Below, piece by piece: positions 35,931 through 45,819 of a stretch of DNA of 64,000 bases; positions within the stretch are counted from its first letter, which is position 1, and each line of letters starts with the position of its first letter. Position numbers and translations under genes: made by a program. The notes under the pieces were generated by a model. That model saw nothing but the letters and a program-made list of their open reading frames with translations. It did no database searches and was not told the DNA's origin. This DNA is from an uncultured Chitinophaga sp. (GTDB lineage: Bacteria > Bacteroidota > Bacteroidia > Cytophagales > Cyclobacteriaceae), in the NCBI GenBank assembly GCA_902168205.1, contig CABHOK010000007.1:124001-188000 (forward strand), written 5' to 3'.

Positions 35931-36983
35931 ATGACTAAAGACCAACTCATTCAAAGTTTTGATCCGAACGGCCCCGGCATAAACGGCAATCTGTTCGGGC
36001 TCCCCTTTACACCTGAAACTTCCGACCTGGTAATTGTACCGGTTCCCTGGGAAGTTACTGTATCCTATCACACCGGTACTGCACTGGGGCCGGCTGCCGT
36101 ACTGGATGCTTCTTCACAGGTAGATGTATATGTTAAAAATATACCCGATGCCTGGAAGCTTGGTGTGAGTCTTTCAAAGATACCGGAGAATTTATTGGAA
36201 GAGAGTAAACTTCTGCGCGAGCTTGCTGCACAGCACATTAAACGTGTTGAAAGCGGTGAAGCTTTACTGGCCAACGATCCGTTGATCGGTAAAATCAATG
36301 AAGCTACCGAGAGTCTGAATATATATGTGAAGTCGGCTACGCAACGTTACCTGCGCGATGCAAAAATGGTTGGGTTGCTCGGTGGTGATCACAGTACTCC
36401 ATTAGGATTTCTGCGTGCCCTCAGCGAGAAGTATAATCGCTTCGGTATACTGCAGATTGATGCGCATGCCGATCTGCGCAAAGCATACGAAGGTTTTACT
36501 TACTCGCATGCATCCATCATGTATAATGCGTTGAAGATACCGGCCGTAACCAAGTTGGTGCAGGTGGGTATACGCGACTTCTGCGAAGAGGAACAGGATG
36601 TCATTACGCAATCAAACGGACGCGTAACAACTTTTTTTGATGACGACCTGAAAGACTGGCGTTACCGTGGCGAGACGTGGGATTCGCTCTGCAACTCTAT
36701 CATTAAAGAGCTTCCTCAACATGTATATATCAGCTTTGATATTGACGGACTCGATCCGAAACTTTGTCCGGGTACAGGTACACCTGTTGCAGGAGGACTG
36801 GAATTTCAGGAAGCGGTATATCTCATCAAAAAAGTAGCACAGGCCGGAAAAAAAATTATAGGCTTTGATCTGAGCGAAGTTGCACCTGGCACCACCGATT
36901 GGGATGCCAACGTAGGTGCGCGCCTGCTATATAATCTCTGCAACTGGATGGCCGTGTCGCAGGGAAAATTAAAAACTACGTAG
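35931..36983 (+). CDS. Arginase/agmatinase/formiminoglutamase family ureohydrolase
   Basis: This is a binuclear-manganese amidinohydrolase. The metal ligand motifs are all present: GGDHS, the DAHADLR block and SFDIDGLDP. N-terminal segments (VPWEVTVSYHTGTALGPAAV) also fit. At 350 aa it resembles the Bacteroidota arginase/formimidoylglutamase group; the substrate (arginine, agmatine or formiminoglutamate) cannot be told without structure-based alignment. It follows the SixA-like gene by 74 nt and may share its transcript. Confidence 0.92.
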   Translation: MTKDQLIQSFDPNGPGINGNLFGLPFTPETSDLVIVPVPWEVTVSYHTGTALGPAAVLDASSQVDVYVKNIPDAWKLGVSLSKIPENLLEESKLLRELAAQHIKRVESGEALLANDPLIGKINEATESLNIYVKSATQRYLRDAKMVGLLGGDHSTPLGFLRALSEKYNRFGILQIDAHADLRKAYEGFTYSHASIMYNALKIPAVTKLVQVGIRDFCEEEQDVITQSNGRVTTFFDDDLKDWRYRGETWDSLCNSIIKELPQHVYISFDIDGLDPKLCPGTGTPVAGGLEFQEAVYLIKKVAQAGKKIIGFDLSEVAPGTTDWDANVGARLLYNLCNWMAVSQGKLKTT

Positions 36984-37078
36984 TGCGATCTATACTCCTC
37001 CAAAAATTTTATTACGCTGATTGTTAAACTTTAAGCGTAAAAAATTTAGCAACAACATCGTCAATTGTAAATATCTTC

Positions 37079-37086
37079 TATCTTTG
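37079..37086 (+). promoter_or_regulatory. -7 promoter box of the SRP RNA gene
   Basis: TAtcTTTG is a full match to the Bacteroidota -7 element and ends about 6 nt before the predicted RNA 5' end. No good TTG is found at the -33 distance. Confidence 0.6.
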
Positions 37087-37091
37087 CCCCC

Positions 37092-37190
37092 CGGCAAGCC
37101 GGCACGACCAGCTCCTGCTGAACTCCCCCAGGATCGGAAGGTAGCAAGGGTAGGCGGTTGTAGCGGTGCGATGTTCGGCTTGCTATTTTT
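37092..37190 (+). ncRNA. ffs: Signal recognition particle RNA (4.5S type)
   Basis: This is the RNA component of the SRP that, with Ffh, targets nascent membrane proteins. The conserved domain IV tip is present as CCAGGATCGGAAGGTAGCA, with the GGAA tetraloop and the asymmetric AGCA bulge. The RNA closes on itself: GCAAGCCG (37094-37101) pairs with CGGCTTGC (37176-37183), and inner GCACGACC and related arms also pair. A run of seven T right after the closing stem acts as terminator. The size of about 95 nt fits the small Alu-less bacterial class. It stands alone between the arginase and transaldolase-family genes. Short protein frames across it on both strands are chance. Confidence 0.93.
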
Positions 37191-37312
37191 TTCTGAAGAC
37201 ATTCAGATCCGATTTTAGAATTTCAGAAAGCAACTCACATGAACCATTCTTGGTTTAAATTCCTTCTCTAAACAGGCATCCTCAAACGAACCGAATAAAA
37301 CTCAACACAAAC

Positions 37313-37969
37313 ATGAAATTTTTCATTGACACCGCTAACCTGAACGAAATTAAAGAAGCTTATGACCTGGGCGTATTGGATGGTGTAACGACCAACCCAT
37401 CGCTGATGGCTAAAGAAGGAATTAAAGGATTGGACAATATCAAGGCGCACTATAAAGCGATCTGCGATATTGTTGACAACAACGTAAGTGCTGAAGTAAT
37501 TGCTACTGACTTTGATGCGATCATCAAAGAAGGTAAAGAGCTTGCCAAGATTGATGACAAGATTGTTGTGAAGGTGCCAATGATCAAGGATGGTGTAAAG
37601 GCAATCAAGAAATTTACAAGCGAAGGTATACGTACAAACTGCACACTCGTGTTCTCGGCTGGTCAGGCTATACTGGCTGCTAAAGCGGGTGCGAGCTATG
37701 TATCGCCTTTCATCGGTCGCCTTGATGATATATCGCAGGATGGACTTGAACTTATATCGCAGATCAGACTGATCTATGATAACTATGCATACGATACTGA
37801 AATTCTTGCAGCATCGGTTCGCCATACCATGCACCTGATTCAGTGTGCAGAGATCGGCTCTGATGTTGTTACGTGTCCGCTCAACGTAATCACAGCTTTG
37901 CTGAAGCACCCGCTTACCGACAGCGGTCTGGAGAAATTCCTGGCTGACCATAAGAAAGTAAACGGATAA
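37313..37969 (+). CDS. Transaldolase-family enzyme (fructose-6-phosphate aldolase/TalC type)
   Basis: This is a short (218 aa) class I aldolase of the TalC/MipB family: transaldolase of the pentose phosphate pathway or fructose-6-phosphate aldolase. The N-terminus [13 protein letters not shown] and the [11 protein letters not shown] block are diagnostic, and the Schiff-base Lys is about residue 87 in [17 protein letters not shown] and SPFIGRLDD complete the barrel. In most Bacteroidota this short form serves as the transaldolase, so the fsa label is not forced. It is downstream of the SRP RNA and upstream of ftsE, from which it is separated by a hairpin repeat. Confidence 0.94.
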   Translation: MKFFIDTANLNEIKEAYDLGVLDGVTTNPSLMAKEGIKGLDNIKAHYKAICDIVDNNVSAEVIATDFDAIIKEGKELAKIDDKIVVKVPMIKDGVKAIKKFTSEGIRTNCTLVFSAGQAILAAKAGASYVSPFIGRLDDISQDGLELISQIRLIYDNYAYDTEILAASVRHTMHLIQCAEIGSDVVTCPLNVITALLKHPLTDSGLEKFLADHKKVNG

Positions 37970-37987
37970 TTTTGTCCGTTCAAGGCT

Positions 37988-38046
37988 AAAAGGTTCAAGG
38001 TTTAATGTTGAAATGATTAAGTTTAACGTTGAACTTTGAACCTTTC
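37988..38046. repeat. Inverted repeat of the GTTCAAGGTTTAATGTT type
   Basis: AAAGGTTCAAGGTTTAATG on the left faces GTTGAACTTTGAACCTTT on the right with few mismatches. It may end the transaldolase-family transcript, although no strong T run follows. Confidence 0.6.
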
Positions 38047-38066
38047 ACTATTTATAAAGCGATAGT

Positions 38067-38783
38067 ATGTTTTCAAACGAACCGGTTGTAAGCGTTCAGG
38101 ACGCGAGTATCTTTCAGGATCAGAACACTATATTAAGTGATCTCAACTTCACCATCGACAAAGGCGAATTTGTATACCTTGTAGGTCGCACGGGCTCCGG
38201 AAAATCATCGTTACTGAAAACACTATATGCCGATCTTCTGCTTCGTCTGGGAGATATACATGTAGCAGGATACAACATTCGCGGTATAAAGTCTTCGCAG
38301 GTACCGTTGTTGAGAAGAAAGCTCGGCATCATCTTCCAGGACTTTCAATTGCTGAACGATCGCACGGTTGCCGAAAACCTGATCTTCGTAATGAAAGCCA
38401 CCGGCTGGAAAGATAGCACCAAGATGAAGGCAAGAATGAACGAAGTACTGATGAACGTTGGTCTTGGTTCTATCGAAAAGAAAATGCCGCATCAATTGTC
38501 AGGTGGTGAACAACAGCGAGTAGTGATTGCCCGCGCACTCATCAACGAACCACTTATACTTCTGGCTGATGAACCTACCGGGAATCTTGACCCGGAAGTA
38601 TCACAAGGTATATTGAAGATATTCCAGCAGATCAACAAAAGCGGAACCGCTATATTTATGGCAACGCACAGCTATGGTCTTATTAAAAAATATCCTGCGC
38701 GTGTGTTAAAATGTGAAGACGGAAAAATTCTTGACTCTGCAAAAGAATCATTCGAGCTCACCACCACTGAACCCTGGAATTAA
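38067..38783 (+). CDS. ftsE: Cell-division ABC ATPase FtsE
   Basis: This is the ATPase partner of FtsX at the divisome, which controls peptidoglycan hydrolases. Walker [10 protein letters not shown], the Q-loop FQDFQLL, signature LSGGEQQR, Walker B LLADEP and the switch His (ATHS) are all present. FtsE-specific features include the [15 protein letters not shown] start and DRTVAENL. At 238 aa it is the normal size. No ftsX lies next to it, so the permease must be elsewhere, which is usual in Bacteroidota. Confidence 0.92.
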   Translation: MFSNEPVVSVQDASIFQDQNTILSDLNFTIDKGEFVYLVGRTGSGKSSLLKTLYADLLLRLGDIHVAGYNIRGIKSSQVPLLRRKLGIIFQDFQLLNDRTVAENLIFVMKATGWKDSTKMKARMNEVLMNVGLGSIEKKMPHQLSGGEQQRVVIARALINEPLILLADEPTGNLDPEVSQGILKIFQQINKSGTAIFMATHSYGLIKKYPARVLKCEDGKILDSAKESFELTTTEPWN

Positions 38784-38795
38784 AAACAACGCGAA

Positions 38796-39323
38796 TCAGA
38801 TATTAGCTTCCTGCTTCTCTTTATCACTATGCGTTTTATAACCTTTCTCCAGCGCGTGTAATTGCTGATTGAGTAAATCTATACGCACGAGTAAATTCAG
38901 TACCAGTGCATCCTTTACTTTCTGACTGGGGCGTGCATGCATCTCTTCTTTCAACACCATATACATCGCTTCGAGTTGCTGGAAATCCTGTGTAAAGCCG
39001 TTGAGACCTTCGCTCTTCTGAAATTCATCAATCATTTCTACTTTCTCCGAGATCTGCTCGACATAAAACGCTTCCACGTCCTTGAATTCTTTCAGTGCCA
39101 TTTCAGAGCCTCGCGGTGGCTTCGCTCCTCCTCCCTTCTGCACAAACATATATACCGACAACACCATGAATACCACGGCCGCAGCACGCCACAACGTGAG
39201 CGAGTTCCACCAGCCACCCCGTTGTAAACCAACGGAAGCTTCTACATTCTTCCAGATCTTGTCGGAAGGCTCTTTGTCATCAAACGCGCTTCGGTTCTGT
39301 TTTACAAAATCTTCTAATTTCAT
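38796..39323 (-). CDS. Putative membrane anti-sigma factor
   Basis: The 175-aa protein has a cytoplasmic N-terminus (MKLEDFVKQNRSAFDDKEPS, then DKIWKNVEASV), one TM helix (about 46-62, WRAAAVVFMVLSVYMFV) and a helical periplasmic C-terminus. This layout, and its position directly downstream of an ECF sigma gene, fit an anti-sigma factor. No zinc-binding HxxxCxxC motif is seen, so it belongs to the non-ZAS kind. The 42-nt gap to the sigma gene consists of ACACGTAAACACC-type repeats. Confidence 0.75.
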   Translation of the reverse strand: MKLEDFVKQNRSAFDDKEPSDKIWKNVEASVGLQRGGWWNSLTLWRAAAVVFMVLSVYMFVQKGGGAKPPRGSEMALKEFKDVEAFYVEQISEKVEMIDEFQKSEGLNGFTQDFQQLEAMYMVLKEEMHARPSQKVKDALVLNLLVRIDLLNQQLHALEKGYKTHSDKEKQEANI

Positions 39324-39362
39324 GTGTTTCGGTGTTTACGTGTTTAGGTGTGTACGTGTGTT
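39324..39362. repeat. Short tandem GTGTTTACGTGTTTAGGTGTG repeat
   Basis: Three to four imperfect copies of GTGTTTACGT/GTGTTTAGGT (10 nt period) lie between the sigma and anti-sigma genes. Function unknown. Confidence 0.55.
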
Positions 39363-39365
39363 GAT

Positions 39366-39959
39366 TTAATGTTTTATGGTTACGCCTGTGCTTTCCAGCG
39401 ACTCGCGGAGTTTTGCTTTGGCGCGGTTTAACTGAGACTTGGAGGTTGATTCGGTTATGCCCATGATCTCAGCGATCTCCTGGTGGTCGTAACCTTCCAG
39501 CAAATATAGCGAGAGTACACTTCTGTATCCATCCGGAAGTTGCGCTATAGCACGCTTCACGCGTTCAACCGTCAGTTCATCACCATACTCCACCGGTGCC
39601 TCCTCCTCGGCAACATCCCATCGATCGTCATCGGGTATCGGATCGTACTTGCGCTTGTTCAGTGCATTGATCGCTTTATTTACCACGATGCGTTTGAGCC
39701 AGGCACCAAAAGCAGAATCGCCCCGATAGCTGTCCAGGCTACGGAAGGCGCTTATAAAAGCTTCCTGAAGCACATCGGCTGCATCATCTTCATTACCGGT
39801 AATGCGATAGCCCACGTTGAACATGGCCTTCGAGTATAATTTGTAAAGCTTATAATGAGCTTCACGATCGCCCACTCTGCAGCGCGCAATCAGTTCTTCG
39901 TGCACATTCAATACCGGTGACTCCAAGCTATGTGGTTCAATCTTCTGGTTAAAAGACAA
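39366..39959 (-). CDS. ECF-type RNA polymerase sigma-70 factor
   Basis: The 197-aa factor has sigma region 2 (LYSKAMFNVGYRITGNEDDA, DVLQEAFISAFRSLDSYRG, FGAWLKRIVVNKAINALNKR) and region 4 (IAQLPDGYRSVLSLYLLEGY, DHQEIAEIMGITESTSKSQL). It should direct RNA polymerase to a stress or envelope regulon together with the following anti-sigma candidate. The annotated start is TTG at 39959; no ATG precedes region 2, so a GTG or TTG further in remains possible. Confidence 0.93.
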   Translation of the reverse strand: MSFNQKIEPHSLESPVLNVHEELIARCRVGDREAHYKLYKLYSKAMFNVGYRITGNEDDAADVLQEAFISAFRSLDSYRGDSAFGAWLKRIVVNKAINALNKRKYDPIPDDDRWDVAEEEAPVEYGDELTVERVKRAIAQLPDGYRSVLSLYLLEGYDHQEIAEIMGITESTSKSQLNRAKAKLRESLESTGVTIKH

Positions 39960-40191
39960 GATAGGGAGAAAAAGGTTGCATAGGGGCGGAGGGAATTGGT
40001 TACAGTTAATCGTGAATCGTTAACCGCGGGTGGTTTTGATAATGTTTGGCTGCTGAGATGTTAAAATAGATGGTTAGCACCTGTAATCTGTAACAAATTC
40101 CCCCCATGCGGGAAATTTGAATTGTCGTTTTTTGTATGAATCGGTGGAAAGAAAAAATCTTGATTCCGGTGCGTAAACATTTACTATTGCC

Positions 40192-41424
40192 ATGAATAAA
40201 CTATTTCTGTCAGTTTGTGCCGCTATAGCGATTGGTTTTGCCAGCTGCTCCAGTGATGACTCTACCCAAGACACTACGGAAACACCTGATACCCCCGCAA
40301 AAAATGACACTATTGCGATAACGGCAGCCAACGTACGTGATTATATAGTGGATGCGAACGCGACTGATGAAACCGTAGCACTCTTTTATAACCTGAAAAA
40401 ACTCTCCGCGAACAGTTTTGCCGTTGGTCAGCAAGATGCGTTCAGCAGTTTTTACAAAAGCGACAACTCGATGTCGGATATCAAGAAGACAACGGGCAGT
40501 GATCCTGCTTTGCTGGGATCAGACTTCATGTTTATTACAGATAAACAGAATGATGGAACTGCAGGCAACTGGTTTTACCAACAAGAGCAGACCATTATTG
40601 CCAATGTAAAGGCAGCGTATGCCCTGGGTATGATCAACATCTTTTCATGGCACATTCGCGAACCGTATGCCGAAGACCATTTCTACGTGAGCGAGATGAC
40701 AGCAGAAGTGAAAGCAAAAGCCTTCAAAAGTATATTACCGGGCGGTGAAAATCACGAGTGGTACAAGAAGAAACTGGATAAGGTAGCATCGATATTCAGC
40801 AGTCTGAAAGATGCCAATGGAAAATTGATTCCGGTTATATTCAGACCTTTCCATGAGTACGATGGCAGCTGGTTCTGGTGGGGGGCTTCGTTCTGCACCG
40901 AAGAGGAATACAAGACTATATTCAAATTTACCATAGAGTATTTACGCGACACCAAAGGTATACACAACGTGCTCTACGCGCTCGGCCCCGACAACAGTTA
41001 CGATACAGAAGCAAAATATCTGAGCCGATATCCGGGTGATGATTATGTAGATATACTCGGCATGGATAACTATTGGGACTTACGCAGCGGTGCCGGACAG
41101 ACGGGAGCAAATCTCGCCAACAAAAAACTTCAAGTAATTTCAGACATGGCTAAACTCAGAGGAAAAGTAGCAGCCTTGACCGAAACAGGTTACGAAGTAA
41201 CTCCTTCCACCTCCCCGGTGAGTGGCTGGTTCTCAAACTATATTAACTACGTAATGACCGCCAACGATGTTGAACTTGCCTTCGTGATGTTCTGGAGCAA
41301 TTCTGGTGATAATTACTACGTACCGACACCCTCCAACTCAAACGCAAGTGACTTTAAAACTTTCACAGACAAACCAGGGGTGTTGCTTCAAAACGAATTA
41401 TCAAATTTATATGCAATCCAATAA
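40192..41424 (+). CDS. GH26 beta-mannanase, surface lipoprotein
   Basis: This is an endo-beta-1,4-mannanase of glycoside hydrolase family 26. The lipoprotein signal (MNKLFLSVCAAIAIGFASC) is followed by the acidic SSDD tail that acts as the surface-export signal in Bacteroidota, so the enzyme is expected on the outer face of the cell. The catalytic acid/base Glu222 is in RPFHEYDGSWFWWG and the nucleophile Glu331 in LTETGY. At 410 aa it is a single catalytic domain without a CBM. It sits 311 nt upstream of a Reg_prop sensor kinase on the same strand, parallel to the HTCS/GH5 pair at the start of the window. Confidence 0.94.
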   Translation: MNKLFLSVCAAIAIGFASCSSDDSTQDTTETPDTPAKNDTIAITAANVRDYIVDANATDETVALFYNLKKLSANSFAVGQQDAFSSFYKSDNSMSDIKKTTGSDPALLGSDFMFITDKQNDGTAGNWFYQQEQTIIANVKAAYALGMINIFSWHIREPYAEDHFYVSEMTAEVKAKAFKSILPGGENHEWYKKKLDKVASIFSSLKDANGKLIPVIFRPFHEYDGSWFWWGASFCTEEEYKTIFKFTIEYLRDTKGIHNVLYALGPDNSYDTEAKYLSRYPGDDYVDILGMDNYWDLRSGAGQTGANLANKKLQVISDMAKLRGKVAALTETGYEVTPSTSPVSGWFSNYINYVMTANDVELAFVMFWSNSGDNYYVPTPSNSNASDFKTFTDKPGVLLQNELSNLYAIQ

Positions 41425-41734
41425 TACCGGAAATCATCAAACTATTGGAAAATATTTTTACTCATTTATAGTTACCATCTGATTGCTGAGATCACCCCGT
41501 TCAATGCATTGATTTGCACCAAAACTTTTACATGCTGCATAGTATATTGTCGGTTCATAGGTATTATAGGTAATCCATACTATGCATATACAACAAGATA
41601 GTAAGGTATATATTCAAATAGGCCATCACCCTAAATAGTGTCCGTAAAAATACGGAGCAGAACCTATCTTTTATACCGATTCATCAGGCTACCGTGTTCG
41701 ATATCTTTGATAAATCGGATAACATAATTTTAAT
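41425..41734 (+). promoter_or_regulatory. Intergenic region with hairpin and -7 box before the sensor kinase
   Basis: An AT-rich gap of 310 nt with no gene seen. It holds a perfect palindrome TCCGTAAAAATACGGA (41641-41656), a possible operator, and a full -7 box TAtcTTTG (41702-41709) about 26 nt before the kinase start. No clear -33 TTG was found. Confidence 0.5.
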
Positions 41735-44700
41735 TTGAGCAACTTAATTTACCGAAATGGTTTCAGCTTATCTGTTACCATCCTGCGATTATATATATTA
41801 GTTACCCTGCTTATCATTTGCCTTTCCGAAACAAAAGGACAACAACTCTTTATAGTTAAGTATCCAACAGAAACACATCAGGCTTCTATACAAAACTTCG
41901 ATATAGCGCAGGATAAACAAGGCACCCTTTACTTCGCCAACACAAACGGAGTTCTCATATTTGATGGAATTCATTGGCAGATACTTGAATTGCCGGGGAA
42001 AGCGTATGTCAGATCACTTTGTATTGATCAAAATGACAAGGTATACGTTGGAGCCTTGGGAGAATTGGGATACCTCGAAAAAACCGTGTCTGGCGGTTTC
42101 AAATACATATCCATAATGTCGTCACAGAAAGAATCAATACGGAAGCGTATAAAAAATATAGAGGACATAGAGATTTTAGGAGAATCCGTTTTTTTTAGTG
42201 ACGAGTATCATAGCTATATATACAAAAACGGAAAGATTGATATTCTGAACAAAGAGAACTTATCATTTATCCAATTGAGAGATTCGATGTACGCGTTCAT
42301 AAAGAACAAATCAGCGCTGTATGTTTACAGGAATAATGAGCTTGTTGAAGCGTATATATATTCGGGGCTTAGCGATAAAATCAGAGATGTTAGTACTTAC
42401 CAAGAAAAAAGTTATCTGTTACTGGACAATCAAAACAGAATATGGCACTTCAATCCGAACGCATCCATCCAACCAAAAGCATCAATACTGTCCGAAAGCC
42501 TGAATGCTAGTTTGAAAGATCTCCCCATAAGAAGAATCGTTCCCTTATACGATGGAAGACTCTCAATTCTTACCGATAATGAGATAATTATCGCTGGTAT
42601 CGATGGTAAAATTCTTCATAGAATAACCAGGTCAATGCTGGGTGAGAGTAATCTGGATCATTGGATCCTGTATGAAGATGCCCAACACAATCTCTGGTTT
42701 TCAACAGATGAATTTATAGGTATGATCATTACAAGCTCTCCGCTTACCTATTATGACAAAACAAATGGCTTTCGCGGAATTGTAATGACATTTGGTGAGC
42801 TGGGAGGCAAGTGTTATGTGGGCACAAATTCAGGACTGTACTATCAAAAAGAAGACAATCAGTTTCAACTGATTTCCGGAACAGCAGGAGTTATTTGGGG
42901 AATCTATAATTTGGACAATCACCTTTATATAGCGCATGATAATGGTATATATGAGATCGTGCAACAAAGCGCTCTTAAACTAATATCACAGCAATACCCC
43001 CAATCGCTATATGCTCTTAAAAGACATCGTGATTGTTTCATTATGGGTACTTATAGTTCAGGTATCTGGTTATTGAAAAAGAACAAGAACGTATGGACGA
43101 AACACAAAATAAAAGGCTTTGAGGAAGAAACCAGGTTCATCCACCAGGATGACAAGGATAACTTGTGGATTTCACATCAGGGAAAGGGGATCTGGAAGCT
43201 GCGGTTAAATGAAGCGATGGATTCTGTTAGTATTATTAAATTTTACACATCGCACCATCACCTGCCGTCCAGCGTAAACAATAGAATTTTTGAATTAAAC
43301 GACCGGAAAATTATTGTCGCAACGGAGGATGGTATATATTCTTACAATGAATCAAAAGATATTTTTGAACCTGATCACCGCTTCCGCAGAGCTTTACGGG
43401 GTATTACTATTTACTCATTAACAGAAGCAAAGGAGGGCCAGCTATATTTCCGGGGAAGAGATCATGTAAATGAGATTGCCGGCTTGCTGACAAAGGAAAC
43501 CGATGGTACTTACTCACTCATGCGCACGCCATTTAATAAGATCACATGGGCGGATTCTGACGCCCCCCTGATAGCGACAAATGGAGGAGCATGGTTTGGC
43601 AATAATGGCAGGGTTATAACCTATAATCTTAATCATAAAACATATTATCACGAAACGCTGCAGCCCATTATAAAAAAAGCAACAGCATCCGATTCTATTA
43701 TCTATATAAATGGCATTACTCATCAAATACCAAGAATACCCTACACGTGGAACAGTGTGTTATTTGATTTCGATCTGATGTATTATGAAGACGCGGAAAA
43801 AAATGAATTTCAATACAAGTTAATTGGTTTTGATAAAGAATGGTCTCCCTGGTCTGGCGCAAGAGAAGCACACTTTACGAATTTACCGGAAGGCGACTAT
43901 ACATTTGCTGTACGAGCCAGGAACGTCTATCGAAACAAGAGTCACGTTGCCCGAATGTCTTTTCACATAGACCCGCCCGTTTATAGAACAATATGGGCCT
44001 ATATAGTATATCTGATACTAGTCGTTATTGTATTTGCAACGCTGCTATACTGGCTAACAAATCTCAAAACAAAAAGAGTAAAAAGGCAAAAGAAAATTCT
44101 AAAAAGAGAAGTTGATAAAAAAACCAGGGAGTTGTTGGTGATGAATAAAGAGGCTAAACATCAGGCGGAAATTCTGAAGGTTTCAAACTACACCAAAGAC
44201 AAATTATTTTCGATCATATCTCATGACATGCGCGGTCCGATACACCAGCTTCGTGAGATCTTCAACATGATTGAGTCGGGATATATATCCGCAGATGAAT
44301 TCAGAACACAACTCATACCTGATCTGAAGGAACGGATAACCTATGTAGCAACACTAACGGATAATTTACTGCACTGGGCAAAAGGACAAATGGAGGGCAT
44401 ACAGGCAAAACCTTCTGCATTCCTGCTTTCAGAAATTATTGAAGAGAACATTAAATTGTTAAATCCGCAGGCATTGAAAAAATCCGTTAGCCTGGTGGCA
44501 GGTTCACACCAGGCTGCGAATGCTTATGCTGACAAAGATATGATTAGACTTGTGCTCCGAAACCTGATTAGTAACGCCATTAAGTTTACTCCTGAAAATG
44601 GTACCATCGAAGTGAACACCAGAATAGAATACGAGCACATATATATTTCTGTTCGGGATAGCGGAACGGGACTTTCTACGGAGGAGATCAGTAAGATTCT

Positions 44701-44881
44701 TGGAAAGGAATATTTCACCAAGTATGGAACAGCCGGTGAGAAAGGTTCGGGGCTTGGCCTTATGCTATGCCGGGAGTTTGTAGAAAAGAATAATGGTAAA
44801 CTGCTGATCGAAAGTCAACTTGGCGTTGGAAGTATATTTACATTTTCCGTGGCAATTCACACTCCGTTCCATCAACAATAA
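41735..44881 (+). CDS. Reg_prop/Y_Y_Y sensor histidine kinase
   Basis: A 1048-aa membrane sensor. A signal peptide or TM segment (LRLYILVTLLIICLS) leads into a periplasmic two-blade-set propeller (LYFANTNGVLIFDG ..., then WFSTDEFIG and WISHQGKGIWKLRL). A Y_Y_Y domain follows (FQYKLIGFDKEWSPW, then TNLPEGDYTFAVRARN), a TM helix near 748-770, a coiled coil, a HisKA-like domain with SHDMRGP (His about 830) and a HATPase (NLISNAIKFTPENG, DSGTGLS, GSGLGLMLC). Unlike the HTCS at 2.6 kb it lacks receiver and AraC domains, so a separate regulator must exist. The start is TTG at 41735; no in-frame ATG precedes the signal. Proximity to the GH26 gene suggests sensing of mannan products. Confidence 0.92.
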   Translation: MSNLIYRNGFSLSVTILRLYILVTLLIICLSETKGQQLFIVKYPTETHQASIQNFDIAQDKQGTLYFANTNGVLIFDGIHWQILELPGKAYVRSLCIDQNDKVYVGALGELGYLEKTVSGGFKYISIMSSQKESIRKRIKNIEDIEILGESVFFSDEYHSYIYKNGKIDILNKENLSFIQLRDSMYAFIKNKSALYVYRNNELVEAYIYSGLSDKIRDVSTYQEKSYLLLDNQNRIWHFNPNASIQPKASILSESLNASLKDLPIRRIVPLYDGRLSILTDNEIIIAGIDGKILHRITRSMLGESNLDHWILYEDAQHNLWFSTDEFIGMIITSSPLTYYDKTNGFRGIVMTFGELGGKCYVGTNSGLYYQKEDNQFQLISGTAGVIWGIYNLDNHLYIAHDNGIYEIVQQSALKLISQQYPQSLYALKRHRDCFIMGTYSSGIWLLKKNKNVWTKHKIKGFEEETRFIHQDDKDNLWISHQGKGIWKLRLNEAMDSVSIIKFYTSHHHLPSSVNNRIFELNDRKIIVATEDGIYSYNESKDIFEPDHRFRRALRGITIYSLTEAKEGQLYFRGRDHVNEIAGLLTKETDGTYSLMRTPFNKITWADSDAPLIATNGGAWFGNNGRVITYNLNHKTYYHETLQPIIKKATASDSIIYINGITHQIPRIPYTWNSVLFDFDLMYYEDAEKNEFQYKLIGFDKEWSPWSGAREAHFTNLPEGDYTFAVRARNVYRNKSHVARMSFHIDPPVYRTIWAYIVYLILVVIVFATLLYWLTNLKTKRVKRQKKILKREVDKKTRELLVMNKEAKHQAEILKVSNYTKDKLFSIISHDMRGPIHQLREIFNMIESGYISADEFRTQLIPDLKERITYVATLTDNLLHWAKGQMEGIQAKPSAFLLSEIIEENIKLLNPQALKKSVSLVAGSHQAANAYADKDMIRLVLRNLISNAIKFTPENGTIEVNTRIEYEHIYISVRDSGTGLSTEEISKILGKEYFTKYGTAGEKGSGLGLMLCREFVEKNNGKLLIESQLGVGSIFTFSVAIHTPFHQQ

Positions 44882-44952
44882 AGAACTGTTAATCTGGCAA
44901 AGTCCGAACAGCATTGGCAGAATGTGCTATGAAAGCGATTAACGTCTGCACA

Positions 44953-45768
44953 CTACTTCACGATATTCAATGGATTCTTCAAGCCCGAATATTCCGTAAG
45001 CTCCACCCCTGCGCTACCGATAAACATCTTAGCATCGATCTTGAGTGGTATACGGTTCTTGTCATCCGAGAACCAGGCCGTGATCGAATTCTCGCCATCG
45101 AACAATTTATTATCAGGCATCACTGGTTTAAAAACCAGCGCACGTACTTTACCAGCCTTTATCTTGATGGTCTGCTTACCATGGTAGATTATTTTCAACT
45201 TGTAAAATTCATCTTCAAAAAAGCCGGCAATGGTAACGGTATCCTTTATTTTCAACTTGGAAAAATCCATGACACGCAGGTATAAAAACCCACCCACCAT
45301 ATCGCGCACATGCGAAGGAGCTTCGTAAAATTTGGGTTCTTTAAATTTTCCGGTTTTGTTATCGAGCGTCTTTACTTCGATCTTTTTATTCGTGTGATCA
45401 AAGTTTGTCCACTCATCTTTTTTATAGCGGCCTTCACGGATTCTGCGATAAAACTGGTGCGGTACCAAAGCAGCCGTATCGATATAGGCTCCCCACTTGT
45501 CATCAACATCGGTAACCCAGTTTACCATACCAACGGTTTTACCTTCCACATCAACCTTGAAGCAGTGGCGATCATTCATTTTATAGTATGTAGGCGCAAT
45601 GGTGGCACTACCCTTCCCTACCGTGAAAATGCCATAAGTCATTTTAAACTTAATGACTTCTCCACGCGAAAAGCTTTCATTACGCACCGATAAATATCCA
45701 TCGCTCTTTTCGCCCACAAAGCCGGAAAGAACGGATATCAAAAAAAATCCAAAGGCCAACTTCTTCAT
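44953..45768 (-). CDS. DUF3108 secreted protein
   Basis: A signal peptide (MKKLAFGFFLISVLSGFVG) is followed by a beta-rich DUF3108 domain (SRGEVIKFKMTYGIFTVGKGSA, FYRRIREGRYKKDE, TAWFSDDKNRIPLKIDAKMFIGS). The family is thought to be periplasmic with a lipocalin-like or beta-barrel-like fold; its function is unknown. At 271 aa it is the normal size. A -7 box TAaaTTTG (complement of 45779-45786) lies 10 nt before the start. The dapD gene is upstream on the same strand but separated by a terminator. Confidence 0.9.
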   Translation of the reverse strand: MKKLAFGFFLISVLSGFVGEKSDGYLSVRNESFSRGEVIKFKMTYGIFTVGKGSATIAPTYYKMNDRHCFKVDVEGKTVGMVNWVTDVDDKWGAYIDTAALVPHQFYRRIREGRYKKDEWTNFDHTNKKIEVKTLDNKTGKFKEPKFYEAPSHVRDMVGGFLYLRVMDFSKLKIKDTVTIAGFFEDEFYKLKIIYHGKQTIKIKAGKVRALVFKPVMPDNKLFDGENSITAWFSDDKNRIPLKIDAKMFIGSAGVELTEYSGLKNPLNIVK

Positions 45769-45819
45769 ACTACGTTGTCAAATTTACGCAAACCAGTTTA
45801 TTGATACGTAAATGCAATG

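Noticed and set aside
37021-37218. Short protein frames on both strands over the region 36990-37218
   Set aside because: The region encodes the SRP RNA; the frames are chance, with no protein-like composition or conserved start.
37268-37951. A 227-aa minus-strand frame opposite the transaldolase-family gene
   Set aside because: Shadow frame; the plus-strand protein carries all family motifs.
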